Shown here: positions 6,244-8,137 of the stretch, piece after piece
Layout: each line of letters opens with the position of its first letter
Position numbering within the stretch: position 1 is the stretch's first letter
Position numbers and translations under genes: made by a program
Assembly (NCBI GenBank): GCA_944332105.1
Contig: CALVJI010000054.1
Location: 1 to 8,137, forward strand
Direction: 5' to 3'
DNA length: 8,137 nucleotides
Source: an uncultured Bacilli bacterium
Lineage (GTDB): Bacteria > Bacillota_I > Bacilli_A > RF39 > UBA660
The notes under the pieces: generated by a model
The model's input: only the letters and a program-made list of their open reading frames with translations
Told to the model about the DNA's origin: nothing
Database searches by the model: none

Positions 6244-6269
6244 GACGCACAAACATATTCTTATATAGA
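6242..6269 (+). promoter_or_regulatory. Possible promoter of the SpoVID-like/YsxE-like operon
   Basis: TTGACG (6242-6247) begins on the last two T of the preceding terminator tract. TATAGA (6264-6269) follows at 16 bp. The gap also contains CATATTCT, which is vaguely like the -10 of mother-cell sporulation sigma factors (CATA-n-n-n-T). Which sigma factor is used cannot be decided from sequence. The ribosome-binding site AGAGAG (6271-6276) is weak. Confidence 0.4.
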
Positions 6270-6284
6270 AAGAGAGTTGATGAG

Positions 6285-7037
6285 ATGAAAAGTGTAATAC
6301 CTTTTACCAAAGAATTAGAATTTACAACTAAAGTAAAAGAAATAACAAGTATTTCTTTAGAAAGAGAATTTGAAGTCAAAGATGGCAGTGTCGAAGGAAA
6401 TTTATTTGTAACTGGTGATTATAAAAGCCATGAGATAAGTGTCAATGTTATCCCGTTTTCATTTAAAATTCCATTTACAATTGAAATTCCTTTAGAACTA
6501 GATCAAGATTCCATCCGGATTGAAATTAGTGACTTTGCTTATGATATGATTGGTGAAGATAAAATTAAAGTGAATATTGAACTTGAATTAGAAGGAGAAG
6601 AAAAAGTGATTCCAAAAGAAGATGAAGAACCAGAAGAATCAGAGACCGTAGTCGAAGTAGATGCAGATGAAATTATTAAAGATTTAGAAGAACGCCAAGA
6701 AGAGGAGGCTAAGGAAGAGGAAAAAGAAGTTCCAGAAGAAGAACCAAACACAGTTGAAGAGTCAATTGAAAATACCGAAGAAAAAGAAGTGTCAGACGAA
6801 AATCGCGAAGAGGTTAAAGCAGAAACTTTAAAGGAGAGTGAAACAATGATTTTAACGAATGTTACAGGAACTGAGGACGAATATACAACTTATCATATTC
6901 ATATGGTTAAAGAAGGCGAAACTGTCGAGACAATTTGTACGATGTATAACTCAAATGCCAGCATTTTAGGTGACTACAATGATTTAAATAATGTAGTACC
7001 AGGAGAAAAATTAATTATTCCAAGTATTAATGAATGA
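6285..7037 (+). CDS. SpoVID-like spore coat assembly protein with C-terminal LysM
   Basis: 250 residues in three parts. Residues 1-105 are a beta-rich domain with KEITSISLEREF, GNLFVTGDYKSHEISVNVIP and FKIPFTIEIPLE, the pattern of the SpoVID N-terminal domain. Residues 106-185 are a very acidic, low-complexity linker (Glu-rich with few hydrophobics). Residues 202-247 are a LysM domain, YHIHMVKEGETVETICTMYN through NNVVPGEKLIIPS, which binds peptidoglycan or related glycans. In Bacillus, SpoVID drives encasement of the forespore by coat proteins and is about 575 residues, so this version is less than half that size, mainly through a shorter linker. The downstream gene is YsxE-like, the same partner as in Bacillus, which strengthens the call. 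The closest alternative is another LysM-bearing coat or cortex protein such as a SafA-like one. Confidence 0.78.
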   Translation: MKSVIPFTKELEFTTKVKEITSISLEREFEVKDGSVEGNLFVTGDYKSHEISVNVIPFSFKIPFTIEIPLELDQDSIRIEISDFAYDMIGEDKIKVNIELELEGEEKVIPKEDEEPEESETVVEVDADEIIKDLEERQEEEAKEEEKEVPEEEPNTVEESIENTEEKEVSDENREEVKAETLKESETMILTNVTGTEDEYTTYHIHMVKEGETVETICTMYNSNASILGDYNDLNNVVPGEKLIIPSINE

Positions 7038-7929
7038 ACGAAGTGTCGCGGTTGTTAAAGAAATATATAAACCATATAAATATACAATTGCTGGCAAGGC
7101 TCATATTCTAAATTCTACTAGTGGTAATGTTGTCATTAAAAAAAAGGAAAACAACATCCGTGAACTTTATCAATATTTACAAAGTAGAGGGTTTCATAAC
7201 TTTCCAAATTTAATTGATGATTCACGTGAAGGAATTAACGTCTTTGAATATGTCGAAGACACAAATATGCCACCTGAACAAAAAGCGATGGATTTTATGA
7301 AAACTGTTGCTTTATTACATCAAAAAACTACCTACTATAAAGAAGTAGGAGAAGATGACTTCAAGCAAATTTATGAACAACTAGATGAACAAATCGCTTA
7401 TCTGCGTTATTTCTATGAAGATATCTATCAAACTTACTTTAAAAGCATTTATCCATCACCTAGTGAATACCTTTTACTTCGTAACATTTCAAAAATATTT
7501 GCTTCCTTAGATTTTGCCAAACACGAATTAGAAAGCTGGTATGACAAAGTCAAAGAACTTCGCAGATATCGTATCTGCCAAATTCATAATCATCTATGTT
7601 TAGAACACTATCACAAATGTCAAAATGATTGCCTTTTAAGTTGGGAAAAAAGTCGTAAAGATACCCCTGTTTTAGATTTAATAGAATTTTATAAATGCTC
7701 ATATTTTGACCTCAATTTTGAAGTTTTGCTCCATGAATACTTTCGTGTCTGTCCCTGGCATGATGAAGAAAAACAATTGTTTTTTTTAGTAATATCCATT
7801 CCTCCTAAATTTATAAGTAAAGGTACAGAATTTCAAAAAGTCAAACAAATTAGAGAAGTTCTCGATTATGTTTTTAAAACAGAAGATTTAATACGGCCAT
7901 ACTATGCGGTAGAGAAAAAACAAGAGTAA
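7030..7929 (+). CDS. YsxE/CotS-like kinase-fold spore coat protein, probable pseudokinase
   Basis: 299 residues with the layout of CotS/YsxE spore-coat proteins, which have the aminoglycoside-phosphotransferase/protein-kinase fold. VVIKKK (34-39) is at the place of the N-lobe lysine and VFEYVED (71-77) is the hinge. The catalytic loop reads QIHNHLCLEHYH (184-195), where active enzymes have HGD-x-x-x-x-N, so the catalytic Asp is replaced by His188. LLSWEKSRKDTPVLDLIEFY (202-221) stands for the ID(F/Y)-x-x-x-x-x-x-P-x-x-DL segment, with Trp-Glu in place of the metal-binding Asp. It is therefore probably a binding or scaffold protein. The start overlaps the LysM gene by 8 bp, and the nearest Shine-Dalgarno (AGGAG, 7001-7005) is 24 nt away, so translation is probably coupled. 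It is slightly shorter than Bacillus YsxE. Confidence 0.75.
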   Translation: MNERSVAVVKEIYKPYKYTIAGKAHILNSTSGNVVIKKKENNIRELYQYLQSRGFHNFPNLIDDSREGINVFEYVEDTNMPPEQKAMDFMKTVALLHQKTTYYKEVGEDDFKQIYEQLDEQIAYLRYFYEDIYQTYFKSIYPSPSEYLLLRNISKIFASLDFAKHELESWYDKVKELRRYRICQIHNHLCLEHYHKCQNDCLLSWEKSRKDTPVLDLIEFYKCSYFDLNFEVLLHEYFRVCPWHDEEKQLFFLVISIPPKFISKGTEFQKVKQIREVLDYVFKTEDLIRPYYAVEKKQE

Positions 7930-8067
7930 CAAAACGAGTACGATTAAAACAAAAATATTAAAGCGAAGTGGTAAAATAAAAGTAATAATAAGTTGATAAA
8001 AAATTAAAATGCTTAAAGCAAAGATAGCAAAAATAGTAAAAAAGCCGTTCGGACAATTGCGCCTCAT
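7888..8067 (-). CDS. Probable small two-helix membrane protein
   Basis: 59 residues from the ATG at 8067 (minus strand). Two hydrophobic stretches, at about 11-33 (TIFAIFALSILIFYQLIITF) and about 39-55 (NIFVLIVLVLLLLFFLY), are joined by a short PLR turn. MRRNCPNG at the N-terminus and YRIVWPY at the C-terminus end the chain. The start is chosen because AGGTGG (8078-8073 on the minus strand) lies 5 nt before this ATG; the in-frame GTG at 8076 is inside that ribosome-binding site. The 3' end overlaps the last 42 bp of the convergent YsxE-like gene. I recognise no family. Pyrimidine-rich strands give hydrophobic frames by chance, but the well-placed ribosome-binding site argues for a real gene. 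Confidence 0.5.
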   Translation of the reverse strand: MRRNCPNGFFTIFAIFALSILIFYQLIITFILPLRFNIFVLIVLVLLLLFFLYRIVWPY

Positions 8068-8121
8068 AAAAACCACCTAGTATAGTTTATGAAAATAGAA
8101 AAGAATGTTTAATCAAAAAAA

Positions 8122-8127
8122 TTGACA
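8122..8127 (+). promoter_or_regulatory. Perfect -35 hexamer at the right edge
   Basis: TTGACA lies 10 bp from the window end. A -10 at 17-bp spacing would fall outside, so it may belong to a plus-strand gene to the right, divergent from the small membrane-protein gene. Confidence 0.3.
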
Positions 8128-8137
8128 GTATTAGAAA

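Noticed and set aside
6539..6751. Minus-strand open frame of 70 codons, very rich in serine
   Set aside because: It is the complement of the Glu-rich linker of the SpoVID-like protein (GAA/GAG read backwards as TTC/CTC-type and Ser codons), so composition explains it.
1..8137. CRISPR array, tRNA, rRNA, riboswitch or known defence genes
   Set aside because: No regularly spaced repeats, cloverleaf, conserved RNA core or nuclease/helicase/reverse-transcriptase motifs were seen on either strand.

Overview
The window is AT-rich, bacterial and densely coded. TGA is used as a stop (ends of the genes at 5419 and 6285) and TGG encodes Trp, so this is the standard code and not the Mycoplasma one. Shine-Dalgarno sites of the AGGAG/AGGTGA type, U-tract terminators and a spore-coat style gene pair point to a low-GC Gram-positive of the Bacilli/Erysipelotrichia type. 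An uncultured gut lineage such as the RF39/RFN20 relatives is plausible. The lineage is inferred from style and gene families, not proven.

Layout. (1) 1-205: the 3' end of an ISL3-family transposase and its likely right inverted repeat. (2) 206-3904: two plus-strand genes for secreted or membrane-anchored proteins, each with its own sigma-A-like promoter. Both have an N-terminal membrane segment, a beta-rich juxtamembrane region, paired cysteines, and a related C-terminal module ending in YW-x-hydrophobic-T ... P-x-[IV]-[YN]-L ... SG-x-G-[TS] ... [DE]P-[YF]. This resembles the formylglycine-generating-enzyme/C-type-lectin-like modules common in surface proteins of gut Firmicutes. (3) 3913-5271, minus strand: a complete phosphomannomutase/phosphoglucomutase with all four active-site loops. 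It converges on the second surface gene and shares a perfect 15-bp bidirectional terminator that lies across its own stop codon. (4) 5419-6230: a two-gene operon of unknown function, a single-pass membrane protein and a small DUF1292-like protein, joined by an ATGA overlap and ended by a strong terminator. (5) 6285-7929: a short SpoVID-like protein (N-terminal beta domain, acidic linker, C-terminal LysM) overlapping a YsxE/CotS-like kinase-fold protein that has lost its catalytic Asp. The order matches spoVID-ysxE of Bacillus. (6) 7888-8067, minus strand: a probable small two-helix membrane protein convergent with the kinase-like gene.

How they may work together: the mutase supplies mannose-1-P or glucose-1-P for surface glycans, the two large proteins are displayed on the cell surface, and the SpoVID/YsxE-like pair suggests the host makes, or descends from makers of, a coated endospore. 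Nothing proves a mechanistic link between the surface genes and the spore genes. I did not find a convincing new defence or mobile system. The least explained items are the paired surface proteins, the pseudokinase next to the short SpoVID, and the 196-aa/74-aa operon.
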